A stretch of DNA of 64,000 nt from Flavisolibacter ginsenosidimutans. Lineage in GTDB: Bacteria; Bacteroidota; Bacteroidia; Chitinophagales; Chitinophagaceae. A model generated the notes under the pieces. It had not been told where the DNA came from. It did no database searches and saw only the letters and a program-made list of their open reading frames with translations. This document shows positions 1-8,835 of this stretch, one piece after another. The translations under genes were made by a program, and so were the position numbers. The stretch lies in assembly GCF_007970805.1 (NCBI RefSeq), contig NZ_CP042433.1:1922001-1986000 (forward strand), read 5' to 3'. The number at the start of each line of letters is the position of its first letter. Position 1 is the first letter of the stretch.

Positions 1-643
1 TTTTTTTAAGCTTGGTATCGCTCAAAATGTGTTGCCGTTCGCCTTCGGTTAACCACGGATGCTTATCAGGTGCGGCTTTGTTCACGAGGAGCCAGGGAAG
101 AATCCAGACAAGGCCCAATACTGCGATTAAGATAAACGTTACACGCCAGCCAAAAGCAAGGTACAAAGATGCTATGGCCGGCGCTGCCACAACAGAACCC
201 AAGGAAGCACCCGCGCCAAAAATGCCCTGCGCAATGGCTCTTTCTTTTGCCGGAAACCATTCGGCATTGCTCTTTGTTGCACCGGGCCAGTTGCCCGCTT
301 CGCTGAGGCCAAGCATGGCGCGGAAAATATTAAACGAAACCAAAGAACGTGCAATGGAATGCAAGGCGATGGATATGCTCCAGCCTAATATTGAAACCAC
401 CATTCCTAATCGTGTTCCGATTGCATCCATCATTTTGCCCGTTGCCGTTTGCCCGATGGCGTAAGCGATCATGAAGAAGGTAGTGATTAAGGCTAACGCC
501 GATTTGTTGTCAACATCGGCAATGCCAAACTCTTTGTAGATGTAGGGCCACATGATGTTGATGGCGCTGCGGTCAATGTAGTTGATAACCGTTGCCAACC
601 CAATCAAACCAATGATCCACCAACGAAGGCCTTTTAGTTTCAT
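1..643 (-). CDS. MFS hexuronate-type transporter (partial)
   Basis: The N-terminal 214 residues are visible; the 3' end lies beyond base 1. The start is the ATG at 643, two bases after the upstream lyase's stop codon, so the two genes are almost certainly co-transcribed. The protein opens with a hydrophobic helix followed by NYIDRSAINIMWP, and later has GKMMDAIGTRLG and SEAGNWPGATKSNAEWFP, the pattern of the anion:cation symporter branch of the major facilitator superfamily (ExuT/GudP relatives). It should be an inner-membrane proton symporter importing uronic acids released by the lyases. Hexuronate specificity is inferred from family resemblance and from the alginate-lyase neighbours. Confidence 0.88.
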   Translation of the reverse strand, partial: MKLKGLRWWIIGLIGLATVINYIDRSAINIMWPYIYKEFGIADVDNKSALALITTFFMIAYAIGQTATGKMMDAIGTRLGMVVSILGWSISIALHSIARSLVSFNIFRAMLGLSEAGNWPGATKSNAEWFPAKERAIAQGIFGAGASLGSVVAAPAIASLYLAFGWRVTFILIAVLGLVWILPWLLVNKAAPDKHPWLTEGERQHILSDTKLKK

Positions 644-644
644 G

Positions 645-1658
645 TTAATTGCTTAATGAAATATTTGAAACACCACTTGCGGCTCCCGTTACTGTGTTGT
701 TGCTGTAAACTTTATTGCCGCTCGACGTTCCGTTGCTTCCACTCAGTTGAATGTTAAAGCCATAACCGGCTGCATTGACCGTGCAGTTGTTGTTCTTAAA
801 TGCATTGTTGTTGCCCCAGCCCGAAACCGCCACGTGCACCTGATAACCGTCTTTAAAAATGCTTCCGCCGGGATTGGTGCCGGTATTGTTTTCAATGAGA
901 TAACCGTTGCCTTTCACATCAATCCAACTATCGGCCGAATTTGCTCCGGTAATGCCGGTCGCATCAAAATTGTTTCCACGAATGATGCCTGCCGTTGTGC
1001 CTTCTTTTACGTCAATGCATTCAGCCGCAACGCTTGGACCAAGGGTGTTGGAAAGAATTTTATTTGAATCGCATTTATCCGGATCGCCGTTTGTATAAGT
1101 GCTCCAGTTGTTTTTTGCAGAGCCGATGTAGATACCTTCTCCATAGTCGGGAGTCTTCAACCCGGTTTGCATTATTTCACAATTCTGCACGGTGTTGTTT
1201 GAGCTGAACTTGCGCAGGTGCAAGGCTTCTTCTCCAATGGAAAAAATCTTCAAATCATCAATGACGCTGTGTTGAGAACCGTCCATTATCAAACCCTTCA
1301 AACCATTGGTAATGGTAAAGCCTTTTAGATTCCAATAACTTCCCTGCAAATACAAAACATAACCCGTTTGAATGCTGCCCGCATCCAACACCGCGTTGCG
1401 GCTTCCGCGCAGAACGATGGGTTTTGCAACCGTGCCAGCCGCCGTTGCTTCAATCACAAACCTGCCGGCATAAACGCCCTCGGCCATCACAATGTCGTCA
1501 CCGGGTTTTGCATCCAGCAAAGCGGCTTTTAATTCCGAAGAAGTGGAAACATGAACGGTTCGCTCAACGGTTGTTGTGTTTGTTGTGGGGGTTGTTTCGT
1601 CCGGAATTGTTTTCTTGCCGCAAGCCAGTAGCAGGAGCCACGCTAAAACTTGTATCAC
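645..1658 (-). CDS. Secreted right-handed beta-helix lipoprotein, putative polysaccharide lyase
   Basis: 337 residues. The start is GTG at 1658; no in-frame ATG precedes the signal region. The N-terminus is a short hydrophobic stretch ending LLLLACGKK, a good lipobox, so the protein is probably lipid-anchored. After a T/N-rich linker come repeated short strands with Asn ladders (LKGFTITN, GNNFDATGIT, IENNTG), typical of right-handed parallel beta-helix enzymes of the polysaccharide-lyase and chondroitinase-B type. Between the KdgF gene and the uronate transporter, a role in cleaving alginate or a related uronan is likely. The block around GEGIYIGSAKNNW, IDVKEGTT and SWIDVKGNG recalls secreted beta-helix proteins of uncertain activity, so I do not assign a lyase family. 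Confidence 0.75.
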   Translation of the reverse strand: MIQVLAWLLLLACGKKTIPDETTPTTNTTTVERTVHVSTSSELKAALLDAKPGDDIVMAEGVYAGRFVIEATAAGTVAKPIVLRGSRNAVLDAGSIQTGYVLYLQGSYWNLKGFTITNGLKGLIMDGSQHSVIDDLKIFSIGEEALHLRKFSSNNTVQNCEIMQTGLKTPDYGEGIYIGSAKNNWSTYTNGDPDKCDSNKILSNTLGPSVAAECIDVKEGTTAGIIRGNNFDATGITGANSADSWIDVKGNGYLIENNTGTNPGGSIFKDGYQVHVAVSGWGNNNAFKNNNCTVNAAGYGFNIQLSGSNGTSSGNKVYSNNTVTGAASGVSNISLSN

Positions 1659-1725
1659 GTTGAATGTTTTCAGTGAACAATCGTTCGTTGTTGCAGGTGC
1701 CTAGCCGCGTGAAGCGGCCTGACGC

Positions 1726-2070
1726 CTACTTTAAAAAGTCTTCGCGCATCGGGCTGAAGATGTCAATGAGCACACCGCTTTCCAAACAAACCGCGCCGTG
1801 CAAAACATTCGACGGAACGTAAAAGACATCGCCAGCCTTCAAGATTTGTTTTTCGCCGCCAATTTCTACTTCAAACACACCGCGTTCTACGTGTGAAATT
1901 TGCACGTGTGGGTGTTGATGAACCGTGCCGATGCCGCCTGTTTCAAATTCCACTTTCACCATCATCAGGCTTTTGTCGTAAGCCATAATCTTCCGCTTCA
2001 TTCCTTCGGCCACGGGCTCCCATTCAATATCATTGTCTTTGATGAATGTTTTTGTTGCTGTTATTTCCAT
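1726..2070 (-). CDS. kdgF: KdgF-like cupin, unsaturated uronate linearisation
   Basis: 114 residues, a single cupin domain close to the usual KdgF length. The metal site is visible as H51, H53, Q57 and H91 (HQHPHVQ, then VLHG), and D103 and R109 sit where KdgF has its two further active-site residues. KdgF proteins convert 4,5-unsaturated monouronates, the end products of alginate and pectin lyases, into linear keto-uronates before entry to the KDG pathway. No signal peptide is seen, so it should be cytoplasmic. It lies 18 bp downstream of the PL17 lyase gene and upstream of the beta-helix gene, all on the minus strand, consistent with one operon. Confidence 0.85.
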   Translation of the reverse strand: MEITATKTFIKDNDIEWEPVAEGMKRKIMAYDKSLMMVKVEFETGGIGTVHQHPHVQISHVERGVFEVEIGGEKQILKAGDVFYVPSNVLHGAVCLESGVLIDIFSPMREDFLK

Positions 2071-2088
2071 ATTGCTGTTTAAAATTTT

Positions 2089-4281
2089 TTATTTCAAAGG
2101 ACTGCCGTCGTACAAAACCGTGAACGGACCGGTCCATTTTATCGTTGCGTTTGTTAAGTGCAGAGAATGTTCTTTGTTCGTTGAAAAATCCTCGTTGCAT
2201 TGCGCAATCACCAACACATCTTCCCCAATGCGTATTTCCACCACGGTGTATTGTTCGTCACTTTGTTTTAGTGTGATTTGCTGAACCGATGGATAAGAGG
2301 CCGTTGAGAATTCGCTGACCGGATCAAACTCTCCGTGTACTTCAATAACGTTGACAAAAGTTTCGGCCGCACCGCGTTTGCGAATGATGTACGACGGTTC
2401 GCGTCGCAGGTTAAAATCCGGGTCGTTCGCACCGGTGCGGGTAAAAATGATTTGTGCCGAATCAGTTATCAGCGATGAAATTGTATAATAGGTTTTTTTG
2501 TTCAAAAACGTGAATTGCGCCAGCGTGTCGCGAAGGTTTGCTTCAGCCTCCTTCCACAAATATTGATAACCGTTTTTTGTTCCCAAAGGCTTTTGCATTG
2601 CGGTTGATGCTTTGTAGTTGAACGATGCTTTAATTACCTGCCCGTTGTACTGAAACGGCAAATCGTATTGATGCGGCGCAGTTGATGTTGTGTTGAACAA
2701 ATCAACCACCAGCTTTTTGCCTTCGGGCAATTGAAGCAGGTAAAGTGTGCGGTGAAGTGAAACACCGGGATAGGCGTTTTCCTGTTTTGCGCTAATGGCC
2801 TGAACAGCGGGATTGCCGAACGAAGAAAACAACTTCTCGCCGTGGTAGTTTTCGGCCACTTCTTCTTTTGCATTAAACTGGCTTTTCTCGTCAACAACCA
2901 CTGTATTGTGTGCGATGGTTTGTGCCGCGTAGCCTTTGTTTTCGGGCAGGTAACGGCCGCCCCATTTTTGTTCGATATTTACAAAACGCGCCGACCCGTA
3001 ATCCTGTAAAATCTCGCTGCCTTTGTCAAACAAAGAGATGCCCAACTGGTCAAAATGCCCGTGCGAAAGACCGTGTGAAGCGTACTTGAAAACGAGCGTT
3101 GTAAGATTTGCGTCTTTGTCCACACGCAAAAAACTGATGCCGCCTTCATTACCCTTTGCGCCGTCTGTAAATTCAACGGATTTATACGGATAATAAGGCT
3201 TAATGTTTTTGCTGTTTGTTAAAGCTGCCGCAATGGAAGCGCCACCACGGTTGAGCAACACACGGTCTTGCTTCTTGGCAACGGTAAGCAACCCTTCTTC
3301 TTTGCCATAAACCTCCCAGGCAATGTCAACTGCGGCCACCAATTCGGTTGAGGTGAAATCTTTTTCCTTCAGCGCATCGTTTACCGGGAAAAATCGTCCG
3401 TTGATGTTCGTTTGCTGCAAACCTGCTTCGAGTGCTTTTTTCAAAATGCTGTTGCGGTACTGAAATATTTTTAGTTCGGGTTTTACGTTGTTCAGGGCGT
3501 TTGCAAAAATGTAAAAAGGCAGAATGGCATAACGAATGTAGTAAGGTCCTTCTGTATAATAACCATCGGGCGAAAAGAGCCCGTTAAGCTGCGCCAAAAA
3601 GCCTGCCTTGCCGTCTTTCTCCGTACCGTAAAGCGCCATGTCCACGTAATCTTTGTTGCCGGTGGCGATGCCCACAATGCCCACGCCTGCACAAGCCCAC
3701 ACACCGTGGTTGTGAATGAGATTAAACCAGGACTTTAAATCTTGTGTGAGAAAATTTACTTCGGGTTTAAATGCGCCGTTTTCAATTTTTGTTCTTTCAT
3801 CGGCTGTTAAACTGTTGCGCACCAGGTCGTAAGCCATGCCGGTATAAACAAGCCAGTTGGCATCGTTCAACGCCTGCCAAAAAATTCGTCCCGGCGAACT
3901 GCTTGTTGCCTGCGGATGATTCTTCAATGCAGGATTCAGCTTCGCATATTTCAGCAACAGGTTTTTCACAAGCGTTGCGTAGCGAAAGTCGCTGGTGAGG
4001 TTGTACAGCAAGCCGCTGTTAAACATTAAAGTGTAATTGGCTTTGTGCCGGTCGTGAGTGTAACCGCCGGCGGGATCTTTCGGCACGGGAACGTCAATGT
4101 CTCTTCCGAGCCAGGCATCAACATCGGTCTTTATTTCGGCAAAGGATTTTTGCAGAACGGGATATGCGGCAATGCTTTTTTTCACGCCTTCCAGTTCGGT
4201 CTTTGTGGCAAAGGCAACAGGGTGTTGCGCCTGTAATGGCACGGAAAAAATGAAGGAAAAAACAAAAGCAAGCAAACGCAT
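2089..4281 (-). CDS. PL17 oligoalginate lyase (alginate lyase plus heparinase II/III-like domains)
   Basis: 730 residues from the ATG at 4281; a TTG two codons upstream is less likely. A signal peptide ends near VPLQAQ. The N-terminal half is an alpha/alpha toroid with KDPAGGYTHDRHKANY and the catalytic block IHNHGVWACAG (N191, H192), followed by YYTEGPYYIRYA with Y248 in the position of the catalytic tyrosine of Alg17c. The C-terminal half is a heparinase II/III-like beta-sandwich (HGLSHGHFDQLG, AHNTVVVD). PL17 enzymes act exolytically on alginate oligomers and release unsaturated monouronate, the KdgF substrate. The gene probably leads the operon and faces the lacI-type regulator. Confidence 0.93.
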   Translation of the reverse strand: MRLLAFVFSFIFSVPLQAQHPVAFATKTELEGVKKSIAAYPVLQKSFAEIKTDVDAWLGRDIDVPVPKDPAGGYTHDRHKANYTLMFNSGLLYNLTSDFRYATLVKNLLLKYAKLNPALKNHPQATSSSPGRIFWQALNDANWLVYTGMAYDLVRNSLTADERTKIENGAFKPEVNFLTQDLKSWFNLIHNHGVWACAGVGIVGIATGNKDYVDMALYGTEKDGKAGFLAQLNGLFSPDGYYTEGPYYIRYAILPFYIFANALNNVKPELKIFQYRNSILKKALEAGLQQTNINGRFFPVNDALKEKDFTSTELVAAVDIAWEVYGKEEGLLTVAKKQDRVLLNRGGASIAAALTNSKNIKPYYPYKSVEFTDGAKGNEGGISFLRVDKDANLTTLVFKYASHGLSHGHFDQLGISLFDKGSEILQDYGSARFVNIEQKWGGRYLPENKGYAAQTIAHNTVVVDEKSQFNAKEEVAENYHGEKLFSSFGNPAVQAISAKQENAYPGVSLHRTLYLLQLPEGKKLVVDLFNTTSTAPHQYDLPFQYNGQVIKASFNYKASTAMQKPLGTKNGYQYLWKEAEANLRDTLAQFTFLNKKTYYTISSLITDSAQIIFTRTGANDPDFNLRREPSYIIRKRGAAETFVNVIEVHGEFDPVSEFSTASYPSVQQITLKQSDEQYTVVEIRIGEDVLVIAQCNEDFSTNKEHSLHLTNATIKWTGPFTVLYDGSPLK

Positions 4282-4350
4282 AATCAATTTTTAACCCGGT
4301 GAGTTTCTGAACTAAAAATGATGTTGAAAATTTTAGTTTCCAAAACAATT

Positions 4351-4380
4351 ACCGGCAGCGTTGCCGGTAACGTTGCCGGT
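4351..4380. promoter_or_regulatory. Two overlapping LacI-type operators
   Basis: Two near-perfect 18-bp palindromes with central CG overlap in the divergent spacer. Site 1 (4351-4368) has ACCGGCA and TGCCGGT arms with one mismatched pair. Site 2 (4363-4380) has GCCGG and CCGGT arms around AACGTT. Their centres are 12 bp apart, about one helical turn. A symmetrical site with central CpG is typical of LacI/GalR regulators, and the position between the lyase operon and the regulator gene supports control of both. Confidence 0.7.
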
Positions 4381-4429
4381 GCAATCCCGGAAAACTTTTT
4401 TACTTTTCGTCTTCAATCAACGAAGCTGT

Positions 4430-5467
4430 ATGAACAAACCGGCTACCATCAAAGACATTGCAAAAACGCTCAAAATTTCCACGTCAACCGTCTCGCGGGC
4501 CTTGCGCAACGCCCATGACGTAAATCCCAAAACCCGCAACGCCGTTCTCGCTTTATCGGAAGAATTAAGCTACCAGCCGAGCCGTCTTGCCTTAAGCCTT
4601 CAGCAAAAGCAAACGCACACCATCGGCGTCATTGTTCCCAACCTCGATTACGTAATGGCCACGATGGTACGCGGCATTGACGAAGTGGCGTTGGAAGCAG
4701 GATATACGGTAATGGTTTGTCAAAGCAACGAATCGTTCGGGCGGGAGATGGTGAACACAAGGCGCCTGCTTGACAGCCTGGTGGACGGTTTTATTGTATC
4801 GGTTTCAAGCGAAACAAAAGTGTTTGACCACTTCAAAAAAATACAGCAAAAGAAAATGCCGATGGTGGTGTTTGACCGCGTGAGCAGCGACCTTGTTGCA
4901 CCCAAGGTAAAGCTTGACAACGTGGAAGGCGGTTACTTAGCCACAGAACATTTGATTGAACAGGGTTACAAGAACATTGCAATTCTTGCAGGACCCAAAA
5001 ACCTTGCTATCAGCAACGACCGGCTGGAGGGCTATTTGAAAGCGTTGAAGAAATTCAAGGTAAAGCCCAACGCCGAATTGATTCTTCATTGCAGCTTTAA
5101 TCAACAAGATGCCTACGAGACAACTATCGAATTACTAAAGCGCAAAAAACATCCCGATGCCATCTTTACCATCAGTGACCGAATGGCCATTGGCGCTATG
5201 CTTGCAATAAAAGAAAAAGGTCTGCGCATGCCGGCCGACATTGGTCTTGTTGGCTTTAACAACGAACCGATAACCAGCCTGCTTTCGCCTTCTATTTCCA
5301 GCGTTGATCAGCCGGCGTTTGAACTTGGCAAGACAGCCGCCAAATTGTTCATTGAACAAATGCACCACGAAGAGGATTTGAGCAACATAGAACGGGTGCT
5401 AAAGCCAAAGCTTGCCGTTCGGGAATCATCGCAACGCAGAAAAAATAAATTTTCTTCTGCCGGTTAA
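4430..5467 (+). CDS. LacI-family transcriptional regulator of the alginate locus
   Basis: 345 residues from the ATG at 4430, which gives the standard LacI N-terminus; upstream in-frame codons lie inside the operator region. An N-terminal helix-turn-helix (ATIKDIAKTLKISTSTVSRA, residues 5-24) is followed by a hinge helix around SRLALSLQQK and a periplasmic-binding-protein-like effector domain (IGVIVPNLDY, DAIFTISDRMAIGA, GLVGFNNEPI). It is divergent from the PL17 operon, so it probably represses that operon and itself, with a uronate catabolite as inducer (inferred). The end is close to a convergent hypothetical gene with no obvious terminator hairpin between. Confidence 0.9.
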   Translation: MNKPATIKDIAKTLKISTSTVSRALRNAHDVNPKTRNAVLALSEELSYQPSRLALSLQQKQTHTIGVIVPNLDYVMATMVRGIDEVALEAGYTVMVCQSNESFGREMVNTRRLLDSLVDGFIVSVSSETKVFDHFKKIQQKKMPMVVFDRVSSDLVAPKVKLDNVEGGYLATEHLIEQGYKNIAILAGPKNLAISNDRLEGYLKALKKFKVKPNAELILHCSFNQQDAYETTIELLKRKKHPDAIFTISDRMAIGAMLAIKEKGLRMPADIGLVGFNNEPITSLLSPSISSVDQPAFELGKTAAKLFIEQMHHEEDLSNIERVLKPKLAVRESSQRRKNKFSSAG

Positions 5468-5501
5468 ACGATTTCTCTTGCCGAGAAAATACACGATTCC
5501 A

Positions 5502-5927
5502 TCAACCCAGTTCCAGTTCTTTCTCAGTAAAAGCAAAGAAGAGATTTTGCAAGTGATGAAGATATTTTATGTGCTCAAGCTTTTGCCTTCCGCCGCTGAT
5601 TTGGTCCAGGAACACGCCTTCAGTGGAGAAGGATATGGGAAAAAGGTCGGTGATAAAAATCGGGGCGTTTTTTATTTTGTTTAGCAATTCCGGTGTTAGT
5701 GGCACGGGCTCAAATTCTTCCAAAGGCCCGTAAGGTGTTTCCAACTGCAGCAAGTCATCTTCAAAAGGTTCTACGCGGTGTTCAATTGACGGCGACAGGT
5801 ATCCAATCCTGTCGGCAGAGACAAAAGAAACTTCTACTTCTGTCGGCGGCAGTGTGGTTCCGGGATGGGAGAGTTTTGGGTTCCACAGAATGCGATTTCC
5901 AATCCGTAATTCGTTCGCGTTTATCAT
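5502..5927 (-). CDS. Hypothetical protein of the ANELRIGN family
   Basis: 141 residues from the ATG at 5927. It begins MINANELRIGNRILW and ends with a KYLHHLQNLFFAFTEKELEL block. I recall this head-and-tail combination from small Bacteroidota proteins found both in prophage-like regions and alone on chromosomes; no activity is known to me. There is no signal peptide or membrane segment. It runs convergently with the LacI gene, 34 bp away, and stands alone. No phage genes surround it here. The function is unknown. Confidence 0.7.
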   Translation of the reverse strand: MINANELRIGNRILWNPKLSHPGTTLPPTEVEVSFVSADRIGYLSPSIEHRVEPFEDDLLQLETPYGPLEEFEPVPLTPELLNKIKNAPIFITDLFPISFSTEGVFLDQISGGRQKLEHIKYLHHLQNLFFAFTEKELELG

Positions 5928-6146
5928 GAAACAAAGCTAATCTTCTTACTACAATCGCAACTTACGGATGTTCTGCAAGAAGTGCAATTTGCTAAAGAGA
6001 TAACTGCCGGCATAAGGAAAAGCAACCGCATTATTTTATACATACGATTTTCTTTTCTGTTTTCACCAAAGGACTGACAGTTATGACCGTTGACAGCAAC
6101 CCTTATTAAAAAACGAAAGAGAAGGCAATTCAGAAAGTTGTACCGA

Positions 6147-8276
6147 TTAATTCGCTGCCACTTCCAGCCTTATCGCATCATAACACATTCCGTTCGCAAC
6201 ACCACCGGCAGGCACCGTTAGCACAATTGTATTCTCACCTTGTTTTAAAAGCGATGCGTCGAAATAAAAATCTTTTTCCACCCAGGTTCCTTCAATGCCA
6301 TCGCGGATAGGACTGGCGCCACCGCCGCCGATATCGTTAAAGAGACCGAGATCATTTCCGTTTACTGTAATTCCCAATGAACGGGCGCCGGAACCGGCGA
6401 TGCCGAAACGAAGCGTGGCTTTGCCGGACGTGGGCATACCGGCGGGCATCGTAAATTTAATGGTCCACGGCGTGGCGCGGCCGAAGTCTTTGCCGTCGGC
6501 CCTGAACACAGTGTCGTGCGGAACGTGATAAATGTACCAATCCTTTGCCGGGTTGGATTTGCCTACTGTGAATGTAACATCGTTCGGAAAATACTTGGCG
6601 TAATCAATATATAAGCCCCAATGCCAGTGATCATCGCCTTTAAAAAATTCACTTGCCGAACGGTTGGGCGTTCCTATTTGAAAGATTTGTCTTCCGTAAC
6701 GCACCGGCTTCCATTCGATGGTTTCTAAATCTATTTTCTGACCGGGAGTGATGGTAATTTTTGCTGTGGCATCGTAAGCTCCCATCACTCCATCGGCAAC
6801 CGCATGCAATTGGTAAGTGCCGGGACGAACGTTGTTGAGAATAAAGCTTCCATCGGCAGCGCCGTCCGTCCAAAATTCATAATGCTTGGCATCGTTCTGC
6901 CAGTTGATTGGTTGCGGCGGAAAGGCAAAATTTCGTTGGCCTTGTTGGCGTGGAGGCAGATAGGTACCGCGATTGGCAATTTGTCCATTGGGTAAGCGGT
7001 GTACAGTTGTGTCAATCACTTCTTGTCGTGGCGTTTCCGAACGGTTAAATGCTGTCGAATCCCGCATGGGACGTGGCGTAAAAGGCAGTGGTGCTTCGTC
7101 GGGATAAGAAAGACCGACAAGCAAGTTGGTAAACGTTGGCATCGGTGCCTGCGGATCAACCAACATGAACCTTCCCCTTACAGTTGATCGTTCAGTTGCC
7201 GGCGTATAATCAACGCCCTTTACCCAATCATAAGGCCAACGTGCTTGCTCGGCCTTTGCCTGTTTCAACGCATCGGTCCAAAGTGCGTTGGGATATTTGC
7301 CGGTTGGAACGTAAATGAACATCGGCCCAACCACTTTTGTCCAATGTTCATTCGCAGCAAAATTGAGCACACTTCCGCCGTAATGCGTGCCGCGCCAATA
7401 GTTCAACAGCGTTGGATCGCCTCCGTCGCCGTCATCCAAGTGACCCGTTAATTCGTAATGGTTCGGGCCACTGGAAAGATATTCGAACGAAGGATTGATA
7501 ATGTAGAGACCTACCTTTTCCTTTGTTGACGACCAGCCAAAAGCCGGTATCGTTGATTGCTTGGCCGAATAATCATACTTGTGTTCCGCACGGCCTTTGT
7601 AAACACCGGTTACAAGGCGGCGGGCTTCTTTCATGTTCAAGTCAATTGCCGAATCCCAATCTTTTCCTGTTGGCATCAAGAAATTTCGCTTGTTGTCTAC
7701 CGACAACCAATCAAAGACGGCACCGTTCAATTTAAAACCAAAACGGGACTCTCCCACCGAACCGGCCGGATAGCTGTCTTGATGCGTAAAGATGGCATAC
7801 GTGTAAAGTCCCTTTGCTCCTCTTTCCAATGTGTAGCGGATTTCCAGGTCGGCAATCAATCCACCTTGTTGTCCTGCGGCCGTTGGGTTGGGACCAAGAA
7901 TAGATTTCCCGTCCGAATAACCTTTGATGGAAACTTCGCCGCGTTCACCGTTTACGGTAGCGGGGTCAATGGTGATGGTGGTTACTTCCCGCGGCGCAAG
8001 AGCGGGACTTTGCTCCCAGTAACCTGCGTGATGACCCGAAACATAGCCCATAAGTTCAACTCCCGGCGTAACGGTATTCGTGGTTCTCAGCGAGACAAGG
8101 TCGCCGGTACGTTTGTTTACCTTGAAAGCAATGTACCCGTTTGCCAAGGTGTAGGTCGTCCCGTCTTCCGTAACGGTAACCGGTGCGTTGTCCGTTGTTT
8201 TTTGTGCATCGGCTTTTATGATTGCAACCACAAAGAAAGCAGCGGCAACGGCGTAATTTTTTTTCAACACAGTCAT
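6147..8276 (-). CDS. PL4 rhamnogalacturonan endolyase
   Basis: 709 residues. A signal peptide (AAAFFVVAIIKADAQ) indicates export. The N-terminal part is a beta-sandwich lyase domain, followed by a fibronectin-III-like domain with NNVRPGTYQLHAVADG and a C-terminal CBM-like jelly roll containing FQIGTPNRSASEFF and DHWHWGLYIDYAKYFP. That three-domain order is the hallmark of polysaccharide lyase family 4, which cleaves the rhamnose-galacturonate backbone of pectic rhamnogalacturonan I by beta-elimination. It stands alone, without SusC/SusD genes nearby. Together with the alginate locus it suggests a lifestyle on plant and algal uronans. Confidence 0.88.
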   Translation of the reverse strand: MTVLKKNYAVAAAFFVVAIIKADAQKTTDNAPVTVTEDGTTYTLANGYIAFKVNKRTGDLVSLRTTNTVTPGVELMGYVSGHHAGYWEQSPALAPREVTTITIDPATVNGERGEVSIKGYSDGKSILGPNPTAAGQQGGLIADLEIRYTLERGAKGLYTYAIFTHQDSYPAGSVGESRFGFKLNGAVFDWLSVDNKRNFLMPTGKDWDSAIDLNMKEARRLVTGVYKGRAEHKYDYSAKQSTIPAFGWSSTKEKVGLYIINPSFEYLSSGPNHYELTGHLDDGDGGDPTLLNYWRGTHYGGSVLNFAANEHWTKVVGPMFIYVPTGKYPNALWTDALKQAKAEQARWPYDWVKGVDYTPATERSTVRGRFMLVDPQAPMPTFTNLLVGLSYPDEAPLPFTPRPMRDSTAFNRSETPRQEVIDTTVHRLPNGQIANRGTYLPPRQQGQRNFAFPPQPINWQNDAKHYEFWTDGAADGSFILNNVRPGTYQLHAVADGVMGAYDATAKITITPGQKIDLETIEWKPVRYGRQIFQIGTPNRSASEFFKGDDHWHWGLYIDYAKYFPNDVTFTVGKSNPAKDWYIYHVPHDTVFRADGKDFGRATPWTIKFTMPAGMPTSGKATLRFGIAGSGARSLGITVNGNDLGLFNDIGGGGASPIRDGIEGTWVEKDFYFDASLLKQGENTIVLTVPAGGVANGMCYDAIRLEVAAN

Positions 8277-8618
8277 TGATTTTAAAGAAAGTTGTCAATA
8301 AACGCAAGCGATATTTTCCGTTACGCCGCTGTTTTGGATTTTTTGCCGCACCGGCATCTATCTTCTGGGGAGAAAGATATTTATAAAGCCTTAGGAGCAC
8401 AGGGCAACAAGGTTAAGTTTGGTTAAATAGTCTTGTACCCATGCAAAAGTCAACTGCATAATGCTGATGTCGCAAGCGGAGTTTAGCAACGATGTTTTAA
8501 ACACATCCTTTAACAATTGGGCCGAAATTGTCTTTTGTGTCTTTCAATCCATCTCAAAACAAAGAAGCCTGTAAACAATTGTGCTTACAGGCTTCTTTCG
8601 AATGGAACTCGTTTTCTG
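8277..8618. other. Intergenic region between PL4 gene and tRNA-Ser
   Basis: This 342-bp spacer contains the PL4 upstream region and, at its right end, the terminator hairpin of the tRNA transcript. A 37-codon open frame starts at 8461 on the plus strand, but it runs into that hairpin and has no supporting features, so I do not call it a gene. No clear TAnnTTTG element precedes the PL4 start. Confidence 0.4.
8561..8598 (-). terminator. Hairpin terminator downstream of tRNA-Ser
   Basis: A perfect 14-bp stem (8561-8574 with 8585-8598, AAAGAAGCCTGTAA and its complement) encloses a 10-base loop. On the minus strand it lies 20 bp past the tRNA 3' end and finishes in a T-rich run, so it probably ends the tRNA transcript. 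The stem is symmetrical and could act in both directions. Confidence 0.75.
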
Positions 8619-8707
8619 CGGTGAGGGCGGGATTCGAACCCGCGGTACAGTTTAACCCGTACGGCAGTTTAGCAAACTACTGATTTCAGCCACTCATCCA
8701 CCTCACC
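8619..8707 (-). tRNA. tRNA-Ser(GCU)
   Basis: Read on the minus strand, the 7-bp acceptor stem GGTGAGG pairs with CCTCACC and is followed by a G discriminator, as expected for serine. The anticodon loop reads TTTGCTAA with anticodon GCU, decoding AGC and AGU. A long variable arm (CCGTACGGGTTAAACTGTACC region) marks a class II tRNA, and the T-arm GGTTCGAATCC is canonical. CCA is not encoded. The terminator hairpin lies just downstream. Confidence 0.95.
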
Positions 8708-8835
8708 GTCGTGCTGAAACTTCCTTTTGCAAGGGTTGCAAAAATAGGGAGACGAACGGAAAAAAATAAAAAAAGCAAAAACAAATTATACCGGCAAGAA
8801 CCAACCGGCGAAAACGGGAAACAGCCGGCGGTTTA

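Noticed and set aside
12-464. Plus-strand open frame of 150 codons
   Set aside because: It is antisense to the hexuronate-type transporter and has no domain or signal features; the minus-strand frame has clear MFS motifs.
7557-8279. Plus-strand frame of 240 codons opposite the PL4 gene
   Set aside because: Antisense to a gene with strong family similarity; composition is that of a reversed coding frame.
8461-8574. 37-codon frame between PL4 gene and tRNA-Ser
   Set aside because: Its end lies in a terminator stem and there is no support from motif or position.
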